Of a DNA stretch of 64,000 bases, positions 56,927 to 64,000 are shown in pieces. The stretch is from NCBI GenBank assembly GCA_027063065.1, contig JAMOSO010000012.1, positions 6,623-70,622 of the forward strand, given 5' to 3'. Made by a program: the position numbers and the translations under genes. The stretch comes from Planctomycetota bacterium. GTDB lineage: Bacteria; Planctomycetota; JAMOSO01. The number at the start of each line of letters is the position of its first letter. The first letter of the stretch is position 1. Under the pieces are notes generated by a model. The model was not told the origin of the DNA, searched no databases, and saw nothing but the letters and a program-made list of their open reading frames with translations.

Positions 56927-58342
56927 TTATAATTTTTTAATTTTCGATATGGTATCAGTAGTCGATGGGCAATTATGTTTGTCTATTAAATGCAATCGGC
57001 CGTTTAACTCACGCATTACGGGGGCTTCTACACAATCTTGACCATAGGTAGCATCATTGATGTGTACGTTTGGTCGTAATTCTCGCAGTAGTTCTACAGG
57101 TGTTTCTTCGTCAAATTCAGTGATAAAATCAACCATGCCCATGGCGGCCATTACGGCAGATCGAGAATGTAAATTGTTAATGGGTCGGTCTGAACCTTTA
57201 GATCGTTTGATTGATTGATCGGTGTTTAGCGCCACTACTAAATAGTCTGCTTGGGCTTTGGCTTGATTTAAAATAAAAATATGACCTGGGTGAATAATAT
57301 CAAAGCATCCGTTTAAAGTAGCTACGGTGTGTCCTTTTTGTTGTAGTTCAGCAATAATATTAGCTAGTTGAGGTCGTGTTTTAATTTTAGAATCATCTGT
57401 TTTAAAGGCAGAGCTTAATTGACTGGCAGTGATGGCAGCGCAACCCACCTGCGCTACAGCAATGCCAGCAGCATGATTGGCTAAATTCATAGCTTCAATG
57501 GTTGGCAATTGTACGGCTAAGCCCATTGCTAGGGTTGCGATAACGGTATCGCCTGCTCCAGTAACATCAAAAACATCTCTAGCTACAGTAGGCACATGGG
57601 TGGCTTTGCCGTTTTTGGGTGTAAATAACATACCTTTTTCACTTAGGGTCATTAATATATCACAGTTGGTGTTTTTGACTAATGTAGAGGCAACTTCGTC
57701 GATACTTGCTAGAGCATCGCATCCGCTCATACCGTAGGCTTCTTTGCGGTTTGGTGTCAACAAAGCAGAATGTGGATATAGATGAGTATTTTGTGGCTTA
57801 GGATCAATTAAAACAGTTTTGCCTTGATTGATTAAATCTGACAACATCATACAAAGCTCTTTGGTGATAATGCCTTTGGCGTAGTCAGAAAGTATGATAA
57901 TATCGGCAGAGGCTGCCAAAGATTTAGCTTTTTCAATTAATTCTTTATGATCGTATTGAGCTGCTTTATCTTCAAAATCAACACGCATTAATTGTTGATG
58001 TTGGGCTATTACTCTGCTTTTGCGTATTGTAGTAACATTGTCTATCCGCAAGACTCCTTCTGTGTCAATGCCTCTGTTTTGCATTTCTTGACATAAAATG
58101 TCGCCATCGCGGTCTTTACCAATTATTCCGCACATTAATGCTCGTCCGCCTAGAGATGCTATATTGCTGGCGACATTGGCAGAGCCTCCGGGGATGTATT
58201 CTTCTTTAGTTACTTTGACTATGGGTATGGGGCCTTCGGGACTTATGCGTTCTACAGTTCCATAGGTATATTTATCCAACATAATATCACCAATGACCAA
58301 AACTGTAGCATCGCCAAAGGCACATAGAGCATTTTGATACAT
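56927..58342 (-). CDS. hldE: Bifunctional heptose kinase / adenylyltransferase HldE
   Basis: A 471-aa fusion making ADP-heptose for LPS core. The N-terminal PfkB kinase (1-310) has DIMLDKYTYG, GGSANVASNIASLGG and DVTGAGDTVIA. The C-terminal nucleotidyltransferase (about 330-471) has ATLNGCFDIIHPGHI and RPINNLHSRSAVMAAM. Its presence argues for an LPS outer membrane. ADP-heptose can also be an innate immune signal, relevant if the organism lives with a host. Confidence 0.97.
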   Translation of the reverse strand: MYQNALCAFGDATVLVIGDIMLDKYTYGTVERISPEGPIPIVKVTKEEYIPGGSANVASNIASLGGRALMCGIIGKDRDGDILCQEMQNRGIDTEGVLRIDNVTTIRKSRVIAQHQQLMRVDFEDKAAQYDHKELIEKAKSLAASADIIILSDYAKGIITKELCMMLSDLINQGKTVLIDPKPQNTHLYPHSALLTPNRKEAYGMSGCDALASIDEVASTLVKNTNCDILMTLSEKGMLFTPKNGKATHVPTVARDVFDVTGAGDTVIATLAMGLAVQLPTIEAMNLANHAAGIAVAQVGCAAITASQLSSAFKTDDSKIKTRPQLANIIAELQQKGHTVATLNGCFDIIHPGHIFILNQAKAQADYLVVALNTDQSIKRSKGSDRPINNLHSRSAVMAAMGMVDFITEFDEETPVELLRELRPNVHINDATYGQDCVEAPVMRELNGRLHLIDKHNCPSTTDTISKIKKL

Positions 58343-58415
58343 AAAAATCTCAATAGAAAAAAATTATATTATACTAAACTCGCCAGAAGAATAGAAGTAT
58401 GTTACAATTTGTTCT

Positions 58416-59174
58416 ATGAAATTAACTTCTCAAGAAATAATAAAACGTAAGGGTTGTACCCCTATAGCGGTCTTGACGGCATATTCGGCAGTTATGGCAC
58501 AATATTTAGAGCTAGCGGATATACCAATGATTTTAGTGGGCGATTCTGTTGCTATGGTTGAACTTGGCTTTAAAGCTACAAGTGATATTGATATGGCGAC
58601 TATGTGTCATCATATCAGCGCCGTTAGACGAGGTGCTCCAGATACTCACATTATTGGTGATATGCCTTATGGTAGTGATGTAACTGTTAATTTGGCTTTG
58701 AAAAATGCTAAGATGTTGATTGAAGCGGGTGCAGATTCTGTAAAAATTGAAGGCCCTCGTTTACAAGAAATTAAGGCTATTGTGGCTTCTGGTATAGATG
58801 TGGTTGCGCATACGGGTCTGTTGCCTCAAACAGCCAAAAATTTCAAACAGGTGGGGCGTAATCCTGCCGAGGCGCAAACAGTTAAAAATGATGCAAAGGC
58901 GCTGGAGTTATCTGGATGTTTTGCCATTGTTTTAGAGCATATCCCAGATGATTTAGCGCAAGAAATAACTACCGATTTATCTATCCCAACTATTGGAATA
59001 GGCGCTGGTAATAGTTGTGATGGACAAGTTTTAGTGTTAAATGATATGCTTGGTTTAAGCGATAGAAAACCTCCTTTTGTGAAAACATATGCGCAATTAG
59101 GTAAAACAGTTAAAGATGCAGTATTAAATTACCGTATTGATGTAGAGACTAGAGACTTTCCAAATCATGGATAA
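58416..59174 (+). CDS. panB: 3-methyl-2-oxobutanoate hydroxymethyltransferase
   Basis: A 252-aa ketopantoate hydroxymethyltransferase for pantothenate/CoA synthesis. VLTAYSAVMAQYLELADIPMILVGDSVAMV, GDMPYGS, DSVKIEG, HTGLLPQ and TIGIGAGNSCDGQVLV are family motifs. No ribosome site is seen; TACAAT ends 7 bp before the ATG, so the transcript may be leaderless. Its end overlaps mnmE by 8 bp. Confidence 0.96.
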   Translation: MKLTSQEIIKRKGCTPIAVLTAYSAVMAQYLELADIPMILVGDSVAMVELGFKATSDIDMATMCHHISAVRRGAPDTHIIGDMPYGSDVTVNLALKNAKMLIEAGADSVKIEGPRLQEIKAIVASGIDVVAHTGLLPQTAKNFKQVGRNPAEAQTVKNDAKALELSGCFAIVLEHIPDDLAQEITTDLSIPTIGIGAGNSCDGQVLVLNDMLGLSDRKPPFVKTYAQLGKTVKDAVLNYRIDVETRDFPNHG

Positions 59175-60462
59175 TATTGCCGCCATTGCTACTGGTAACC
59201 AGTATTCTGAGTTAGGTATAATACGCCTTAGCGGATCTAGTGTGGTGTCCGCATTGAATGGTTTTATAGATGTTGTAGATTATAAACCGCGTATGTATAC
59301 GCCTTGTTATTTTACGCTCAAAGATAATATCGCATATCCTGCTGGTATTGTGTATTTTAAGGCTCCACATAGTTATACAGGAGAAGACGTTATTGAGTTG
59401 CATTTGCCAGGAAATCCTGTGCTATTAGATGATGTTTGTCGAGAATTATTTAAAGCAGATGTTGAACCTGCCCAACCGGGAGAGTTTACTAAGCGTGCTT
59501 TTTTAAATGGTAAAATGGATTTAACCCAAGCTCGTTCAGTAATGCAATTAATTCAGTCCAGTGACGAATCTCAGCGCAGACATGCGCTTACCATGTTAGA
59601 GGGTGATACTTCAGATAAATTGCAAAAAATAGCTGAAGGTTTAGTGTCGGTGATAGGTTTGTTGCAAGCTAGTTTAGAATTTAGCCCAGATGAAATAGGT
59701 GCTATAGATGCACAAGAAATACATCAATTATTAAAAAATATTATTAAAATGTGTCAAGAAACAACTCCTAGTGAAGGTAGTCAACGTAGTGGTAATTTTA
59801 CAAGAGTGTTAATAACAGGTGCAAGCAATACTGGCAAATCATCATTATTTAATGCTTTATGTAAGAAACGGCGTTCATTTGTTAGTCCAGAGCCACATTC
59901 TACCCGTGATTCAATAGAAGCTGTTTTGGATATAGGCAGTGGACAGGTTTGTTTAGTTGATAGTTGTGGAACGCACTTAGCTGATGATGAATTTCGATAT
60001 GGTTTACAAAAACAGTATCGCAATTTGATAGAACAAGCAGATGTAGCCATTGTATGTTTTAACGGCTCTACAGCAATAGATTTAGAGCAAATAAATTATT
60101 ATAAAAACATTAATTTACCTAAAATAGCAATAATAACCCATCGGAATACAGATTTAGATTTAGACAATATGTTATTTATTGATTTAATTACAGGTGATGG
60201 CTTAGGTGCACTTAATAATGCTTTAATTGATATTGTATCCAAAACTAACACGGCATCTTTAGGTGCGCAGTGGTCAAAATCACATGCTGATATTTTAGAA
60301 CGCTTAGAGCAGGCTTTAGAAATGTTGCAAAATGATGAGCCTGAAGAATTTGCGGTTACGTTTTTAGAGGAGGCCAAGGATATTTTAGATAATTTACGCG
60401 GTTCAGAAGTAAGTGAAGATATTTTAGATGGTGTTTTTAAGCGTTTTTGTGTAGGAAAATAA
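59167..60462 (+). CDS. mnmE: tRNA modification GTPase MnmE, divergent G domain
   Basis: A 431-aa MnmE/TrmE. The N-terminal tetrahydrofolate domain has DNIAAIATGNQYSELGIIRLSG and KAPHSYTGEDVIELHLPG; FTKRAFLNGKMDLTQA follows. The G domain keeps GASNTGKSS, but G3 reads VDSCGTHL instead of the usual DTAG and G4 is THRNTD instead of NKxD. The C-terminus FKRFCVGK keeps the essential Cys. Slightly shorter than usual (about 450). tRNA U34 modification with MnmG is the expected role; GTP recognition may be altered. Confidence 0.92.
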   Translation: MDNIAAIATGNQYSELGIIRLSGSSVVSALNGFIDVVDYKPRMYTPCYFTLKDNIAYPAGIVYFKAPHSYTGEDVIELHLPGNPVLLDDVCRELFKADVEPAQPGEFTKRAFLNGKMDLTQARSVMQLIQSSDESQRRHALTMLEGDTSDKLQKIAEGLVSVIGLLQASLEFSPDEIGAIDAQEIHQLLKNIIKMCQETTPSEGSQRSGNFTRVLITGASNTGKSSLFNALCKKRRSFVSPEPHSTRDSIEAVLDIGSGQVCLVDSCGTHLADDEFRYGLQKQYRNLIEQADVAIVCFNGSTAIDLEQINYYKNINLPKIAIITHRNTDLDLDNMLFIDLITGDGLGALNNALIDIVSKTNTASLGAQWSKSHADILERLEQALEMLQNDEPEEFAVTFLEEAKDILDNLRGSEVSEDILDGVFKRFCVGK

Positions 60463-60932
60463 TGCAACGAATATTAGGTGTAGACTTAGGCAGTAGAAGA
60501 GTTGGTTTGGCCATAAGTGATTCGCTAGGTGTAACGGCGCAGCGATTAGAAACTTTACAAGTTACAAATTTAAATCAGGCTGTCGATGGCTTGGTGGCAA
60601 TTTTAAAAGAAAAACAATGTCAGATTATGGTGTTGGGTTTACCTAAAAATATGGATGGTAGCGAGGGCGAAAAAGCCAAAGAGTCCAAAAAATGCGCAAC
60701 AAAAATACATGAGAAAATAGATGTTCAAATAGAGTTTATCGATGAAAGGCTTACAACAGTAATCGCTCATAAAGCTATTATTGCAACCGTTGGTAAGCAG
60801 AAAACACGTCGTAAAAAACGTAAAGAAGAAGTCGACGGCATAGCTGCTCAGCTTATTTTACAATCTTATTTAGACTCTAAACGTCCAGTTTTGGATTTAC
60901 ACGATCCATTTACACAAGAATTTTCAGATTAA
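60462..60932 (+). CDS. ruvX: RuvX/YqgF-type putative Holliday junction resolvase
   Basis: A 156-aa RNase H-fold protein, also implicated in 16S rRNA 5' processing. It has ILGVDLGSRRVGLAISD, VLGLPKNMDGSEG and EFIDERLTTV. The terminal EEVDGIAAQLILQSYL supplies the last acidic residue. ATG 60462 overlaps the mnmE stop (TAATG); the frame opens five codons earlier at a GTG that I reject. It abuts coaD tail to tail. Confidence 0.92.
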   Translation: MQRILGVDLGSRRVGLAISDSLGVTAQRLETLQVTNLNQAVDGLVAILKEKQCQIMVLGLPKNMDGSEGEKAKESKKCATKIHEKIDVQIEFIDERLTTVIAHKAIIATVGKQKTRRKKRKEEVDGIAAQLILQSYLDSKRPVLDLHDPFTQEFSD

Positions 60933-61430
60933 TCACCCAAGCGTATCGGGGTATTTTTTTCTAAGAGCTTGTTCTACCTCAGGGGTTACAAAAGGTGATA
61001 AATCGCCGCCATGTTTAGCGATTTCGCGGATTAGCCTAGAGCTAATATGTGCCATATCTTGACTGGACATAATAAATGCTGTTTCTATTGTTTCGTTTGA
61101 TAGCTTACGGTTTGTTATTGCCATTTGAAACTCATATTCAAAATCACTATAGGTTCGTAATCCGCGCACTATTCTTGAACAACCAATAGATTTTACAAAG
61201 TCCACAACCATGCCAGAAAACGGCATAACACTAACATGATGGTTGTTTTTAAAAACAAGTTCAGCTATTGCAACTCGTTCATTTAGATTTAGTAATGGGG
61301 ATTTTTCTTTGTTGTCGGCAATACTGATTACAACATCACCAAATAAATCAATAGCACGATTTACTAAATCGATATGGCCTTTGGTGATAGGATCAAATGT
61401 ACCTGGGTATACTACGTTGTTTTTATTCAT
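60933..61430 (-). CDS. coaD: Phosphopantetheine adenylyltransferase
   Basis: A 165-aa CoA biosynthesis enzyme. VVYPGTFDPITKGHIDLV contains the T/HxGH nucleotidyltransferase motif. RIVRGLRTYSDFEYEFQMA and SSQDMAHISSRLIREIAKHGG follow. Third gene of hisI-ispD-coaD. With panB nearby, two CoA steps are in the window. Confidence 0.96.
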   Translation of the reverse strand: MNKNNVVYPGTFDPITKGHIDLVNRAIDLFGDVVISIADNKEKSPLLNLNERVAIAELVFKNNHHVSVMPFSGMVVDFVKSIGCSRIVRGLRTYSDFEYEFQMAITNRKLSNETIETAFIMSSQDMAHISSRLIREIAKHGGDLSPFVTPEVEQALRKKYPDTLG

Positions 61431-61449
61431 GGCGTGATTATATGCTTTT

Positions 61450-62151
61450 TTATTGGTTTGCCAAGATTACTTCAGCTTGGATTAAATCTTCAGGGGTTGT
61501 GATTTTTATATTATCATAATTGCCTTGGATAATATTAATGTCAAAACCTTGAGCTTCGACTATAGAACAATCATCTGTATAGTGTTTGTTGGGCGTTAAT
61601 GAATTGTTGCAAGATATAAATATATCACGCTTAAATACCTGCGGTGTTTGGGCTTGAAATACTGTTGCACGATTAGGAGTATTAATAACTATACCAGATG
61701 GGGACACTATTTTGATGGTATCTTTTGCAAAAACTCCTACGAGAGCAGTGTTTTTTAAAAACGCAGTTTTAAAAGCCTCTAGTATGGTTGTTTGTTTGAC
61801 AAATGGGCGCACGGCATCGTGGACAGCAATTACATCAACATTATCAATAACAGCTTTGACGCCATTTTGGACAGATAAATATCGTTCAGCACCACCTTCA
61901 ATAATATCCCATTGCCATTGAGAACAGGAAGCTTTATTAATATTTTTTAATAATTTAGCCATATATGCCATTTCTTCAGTTCGGCAGACTAAAATTATTT
62001 GTTGAGTTTCTTTTAAAGAGGCAAATAGATTTATGGTGTGTTCTAGTATAGGTTTGCCGTGTAGGTTCAGCATGGTTTTGTTTTTGTCGTAGCCCATACG
62101 ACTACCTAATCCAGCGGCAGGTATAATAATTGATGCCTTTATATTAGTCAT
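61450..62151 (-). CDS. ispD: 2-C-methyl-D-erythritol 4-phosphate cytidylyltransferase
   Basis: A 233-aa MEP-pathway enzyme. IIPAAGLGSRMGYDKNKTM binds CTP; VAVHDAVRPFV, the GVFAKDTIK segment and FQAQTPQVF are characteristic. Its ATG overlaps the hisI stop by one base. The gene implies isoprenoid synthesis through the MEP route. Confidence 0.95.
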   Translation of the reverse strand: MTNIKASIIIPAAGLGSRMGYDKNKTMLNLHGKPILEHTINLFASLKETQQIILVCRTEEMAYMAKLLKNINKASCSQWQWDIIEGGAERYLSVQNGVKAVIDNVDVIAVHDAVRPFVKQTTILEAFKTAFLKNTALVGVFAKDTIKIVSPSGIVINTPNRATVFQAQTPQVFKRDIFISCNNSLTPNKHYTDDCSIVEAQGFDINIIQGNYDNIKITTPEDLIQAEVILANQ

Positions 62152-62525
62152 TATTTTTTATAGATTTTATCAGGATTTACAAGTGGTTTACCTTGAACTT
62201 CGCTTGTGCCATCAAAATTTATTTTGGTAAAAAAACAAGATCTGTAACCTTTATGACAAGCGGCACCAGTTTGGCGTATTTTAATTAGGAGAGTATCCTT
62301 ATCGCAGTCATAGTACATAGATTCTACATCTTGAGTATGTCCAGATGATTCACCCTTAATCCAAAAGCTTTGCCTTGAGCGTGACCAATATGTTGCTTTG
62401 CGTGTTTGGCAGGTACGTTTAAAAGCTTCTTCGTTCATCCATGCCATCATTAATATATCGCCATTTTCGGCGTCTTGAGCTATTACAGGTATTAATCCTT
62501 GTTCATTGTATTTTAATTTAATCAT
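62151..62525 (-). CDS. hisI: Phosphoribosyl-AMP cyclohydrolase
   Basis: A 124-aa single-domain HisI for histidine synthesis. MAWMNEEAFKRT, YWSRSRQSFW, ESSGHTQ and the metal-binding YDCDKDT and AACHKGYRSCFF are diagnostic. There is no fused HisE domain. First gene of hisI-ispD-coaD, away from other his genes. Confidence 0.96.
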   Translation of the reverse strand: MIKLKYNEQGLIPVIAQDAENGDILMMAWMNEEAFKRTCQTRKATYWSRSRQSFWIKGESSGHTQDVESMYYDCDKDTLLIKIRQTGAACHKGYRSCFFTKINFDGTSEVQGKPLVNPDKIYKK

Positions 62526-62608
62526 TTTTTCTCTTTAAATATAATTATATTCTTAATGTTTTAATTTACTTGGGTAAAATAGTCCAGTTAATTTAAAAAT
62601 TAAATTTA

Positions 62609-62636
62609 TTGACAGGGTTATGTTGCTCAGTAGAAT
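62609..62636 (+). promoter_or_regulatory. Promoter of rpsG
   Basis: TTGACA (62609-62614), 16-nt spacer, TAGAAT (62631-62636). The predicted transcript starts about 45 nt before the coding sequence. Confidence 0.65.
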
Positions 62637-62650
62637 ACTGTGTTTTACAG

Positions 62651-62671
62651 AAGGTTCCATGGTGGAACTTT
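62651..62671 (+). promoter_or_regulatory. Leader hairpin before rpsG
   Basis: AAGGTTCCA and TGGAACTTT pair over 9 positions (one G-U) around loop TGG. The Shine-Dalgarno AAGGAG follows within 3 nt. Placed in the short leader, it is a candidate S7 autoregulatory site; inference only. Confidence 0.4.
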
Positions 62672-62686
62672 AAAAGGAGACTGTAC

Positions 62687-63148
62687 GTGAAAAAGCCCAA
62701 ATACCTAGAGATCAAACCAGATGAGAAATACAATTCTACACTGGTAGCCAAGTTTGTTAATAACTTGATGGTCGACGGAAAGAAAAGTGTTGCTTTCCGA
62801 GTAATGTACGATGCTCTTGATGTCATTGAGAAGAAAATCGAAGAAGATTCTCCTCTTGCTGTTTTCGAGAAAGCGTTGGACAACATCAAACCACAATTAG
62901 AAGTTAAATCTAAACGTGTTGGTGGTTCAACTTATCAAATTCCAATGGAAGTAAAACCAAAACGTCAGCAAACTTTAGCTATTCGCTGGATGCTTGCAGT
63001 AGTGCGTGGTGGTAAAGGTAAGCCAACTCATATTAAACTTGCTAATGAGTTAATGAGTGCTTATAAAAAAGAAGGTGCGGCATTTCGTAAACGCGAAGAT
63101 ACACACCGTATGGCTGAAGCTAATAAAGCTTTTGCTCACTTTCGATAG
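62687..63148 (+). CDS. rpsG: 30S ribosomal protein S7
   Basis: A 153-aa S7. The start is GTG 62687, with AAGGAG 7 nt before it; upstream in-frame codons to 62609 do not resemble S7 and overlap the promoter. [35 protein letters not shown] and AIRWML are invariant S7 stretches. Unusually, rpsL and fusA are not next to it: it has its own promoter and terminator. Confidence 0.97.
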   Translation: MKKPKYLEIKPDEKYNSTLVAKFVNNLMVDGKKSVAFRVMYDALDVIEKKIEEDSPLAVFEKALDNIKPQLEVKSKRVGGSTYQIPMEVKPKRQQTLAIRWMLAVVRGGKGKPTHIKLANELMSAYKKEGAAFRKREDTHRMAEANKAFAHFR

Positions 63149-63167
63149 TAGTCAAAACATTACTAAT

Positions 63168-63197
63168 AAAAAGCCCCAAGTTTTGGGGCTTTTTTTA
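63168..63197 (+). terminator. Intrinsic terminator of rpsG
   Basis: AAGCCCCAA and TTGGGGCTT pair around GTT and a run of seven T ends the right arm; A-rich sequence precedes. Textbook form. Confidence 0.93.
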
Positions 63198-63684
63198 TGC
63201 AATAAAACAATGGTGATGGAGACTATTTGACTATGTAATATATTAAACTATAGATAATTTATAACATTGCAAAGGGGAAATTATGCGAAGTTTTAAGCTT
63301 ATTTCAGGAAAGTAAAATTTTATGTGTGTCAAGTGTCATTATATTTTATCTATAAGGGATGTTCAGTTTTACAAGTTTAAATTTTTTTAAAAAGCAATCT
63401 GGCTCATGCTATGCTCAAAATGTGGCAACATAACTATGCCGTGCTGTTTTTAGATTTCTAATTGGCAAACGGTTATTGCTTAAAAGTGACTCCCAAAAAT
63501 CGACTATAATATTTAGCCCACCATTTTGAGCCTAATTCTATAAAACGACTTGCTACATAGTCTTTTTAGCTCCTGTACTTGCTAGCGATACCGTTGTTTA
63601 TGCAGGCACTTCAAAAGTCCTAACACTTTTGTTTGATAGATTTGTATTAATGGTTTTATCGTTATTTACTTTTGTGTTTTATAA
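63198..63684. other. Non-coding gap between rpsG and the Rpn gene
   Basis: I see no intact gene here. A plus-strand reading around 63570-63625 contains LASDTVVYAG, reminiscent of Maf proteins, but frames are broken on both sides. The Rpn gene's 3' flank is also included. Possibly decayed sequence. Confidence 0.3.
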
Positions 63685-64000
63685 TTATTTAAGCTCATTA
63701 ATAAATTCTACATCTAAACCAGTCTTTAACGATATAGTCTCAACATCTAAAACATCTAATAAATTTTTAGCTATTTCTATTTGTTTCTTTCTTTCGCCTT
63801 CTTCAAGTCCTTTTTGCATTCCTTTTTCAAGCCCTTTCTTTTCAGCAGTTTTTAAAGCATTTATCTCATCAAATTCTTTTAATGCTATGTATTCATATAC
63901 TTCTAGCTCTTTTGAGTTCCAAGCCGTTTGAGTAACTATGTCAAATGCTTCTTTAAACTCTTCTATATTTTCGTACTCTTTTGGAATTATGCTTAAATCA
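63685..64000 (-). CDS. 3' end of an Rpn / PDDEXK_2 family nuclease-transposase gene (partial)
   Basis: The visible 104 codons, running off the right edge, end TAA at 63685-63687. They contain EEFKEAFDIVTQTAWNSKEL, then the family's repetitive charged helix (KKGLEKGMQKGLEEGERKKQ) and the tail IAKNLLDVLDVETISLKTG. This is the C-terminal region of Rpn/PD-(D/E)XK_2 proteins, recombination-promoting nucleases often carried as mobile genes. The nuclease core would lie beyond the window. Confidence 0.85.
   Translation of the reverse strand, partial: DLSIIPKEYENIEEFKEAFDIVTQTAWNSKELEVYEYIALKEFDEINALKTAEKKGLEKGMQKGLEEGERKKQIEIAKNLLDVLDVETISLKTGLDVEFINELK

Noticed and set aside
63540-63640. Maf pseudogene
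   Set aside because: The string LASDTVVYAG is suggestive, but upstream frames have several stops and the rest does not align by eye.
63629-63931. Plus-strand 100-codon ORF
   Set aside because: It is the antisense shadow of the Rpn C-terminal region, which has clear family motifs.

Overview
The window is a strongly AT-rich, densely coding bacterial chromosome segment of about 55 protein genes. No rRNA, tRNA or CRISPR was seen. The best guess at lineage is the Lentisphaerota/Victivallia side of the Verrucomicrobiota. This rests on a pseudopilin with a KKFTLIELL-type N-terminus, a cluster of Gfo/Idh/MocA dehydrogenases with xylose-isomerase-like epimerases and a GH31, FabV as enoyl reductase, and an Mrp-DUF971 fusion. 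LPS heptose synthesis (hldE), an O-antigen ligase-type protein and lipoproteins indicate a Gram-negative envelope. The phylum call is inference.

Layout. 0.2-3.1 kb (-): lipoprotein, queF, soluble histidine kinase. 3.2-14.3 kb (+): sugar-catabolic cluster (GntR-type regulator, two dehydrogenases, two isomerases/epimerases, pseudopilin, GH31, two LamG proteins). 14.3-20.0 kb (+): a decamer tandem repeat in front of a signalling cassette (REC-GGDEF, NMT1-like/di-heme peroxidase fusion, Cache histidine kinase). 20.0-25.6 kb (+): thiamine/Fe-S operon (DUF1858/A-type-like, thiC, thiI, mrp, xth). 25.6-27.3 kb (-): cvfB and a membrane metallopeptidase candidate. 27.4-31.3 kb (+): mltA, O-antigen ligase-like gene, GT4. 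31.3-35.2 kb (-): small unknown, aroC, aroK, htpG. 35.3-38.1 kb (+): rlmC and HD-GYP-hemerythrin. 38.1-41.5 kb (-): rnd, rmlD-like, class III cyclase. 41.6-44.0 kb (+): SSS transporter, trxB. 44.0-49.0 kb (-): triple PTPS protein, GAF-HD-GYP, secG, tpiA, pheA. 49.0-53.2 kb: two decayed genes (AlbA_2-type and alanine dehydrogenase) around fabV and a DEAD-box helicase, then a secreted unknown. 53.2-58.3 kb (-): 885-aa orphan, truD, hldE. 58.4-60.9 kb (+): panB, mnmE, ruvX. 60.9-62.5 kb (-): coaD, ispD, hisI. 62.6-63.2 kb (+): rpsG. 63.7-64 kb (-): 3' end of an Rpn/PDDEXK_2 gene that runs off the window.

Themes. Second-messenger signalling is dense: one GGDEF, two HD-GYP, one nucleotide cyclase and two histidine kinases, two of these proteins carrying haem or di-iron domains. 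The 14.3-20.0 kb cassette is the best candidate for an undescribed system. A periplasmic ligand-binding/di-heme peroxidase fusion lies between a diguanylate cyclase response regulator and a Cache kinase, and the first gene sits behind a 10-bp repeat array that could make its translation depend on repeat number. The second candidate is the three-fold PTPS fusion, in which key residues of one active site appear divided between repeats. Several pseudogene remnants indicate ongoing gene loss.
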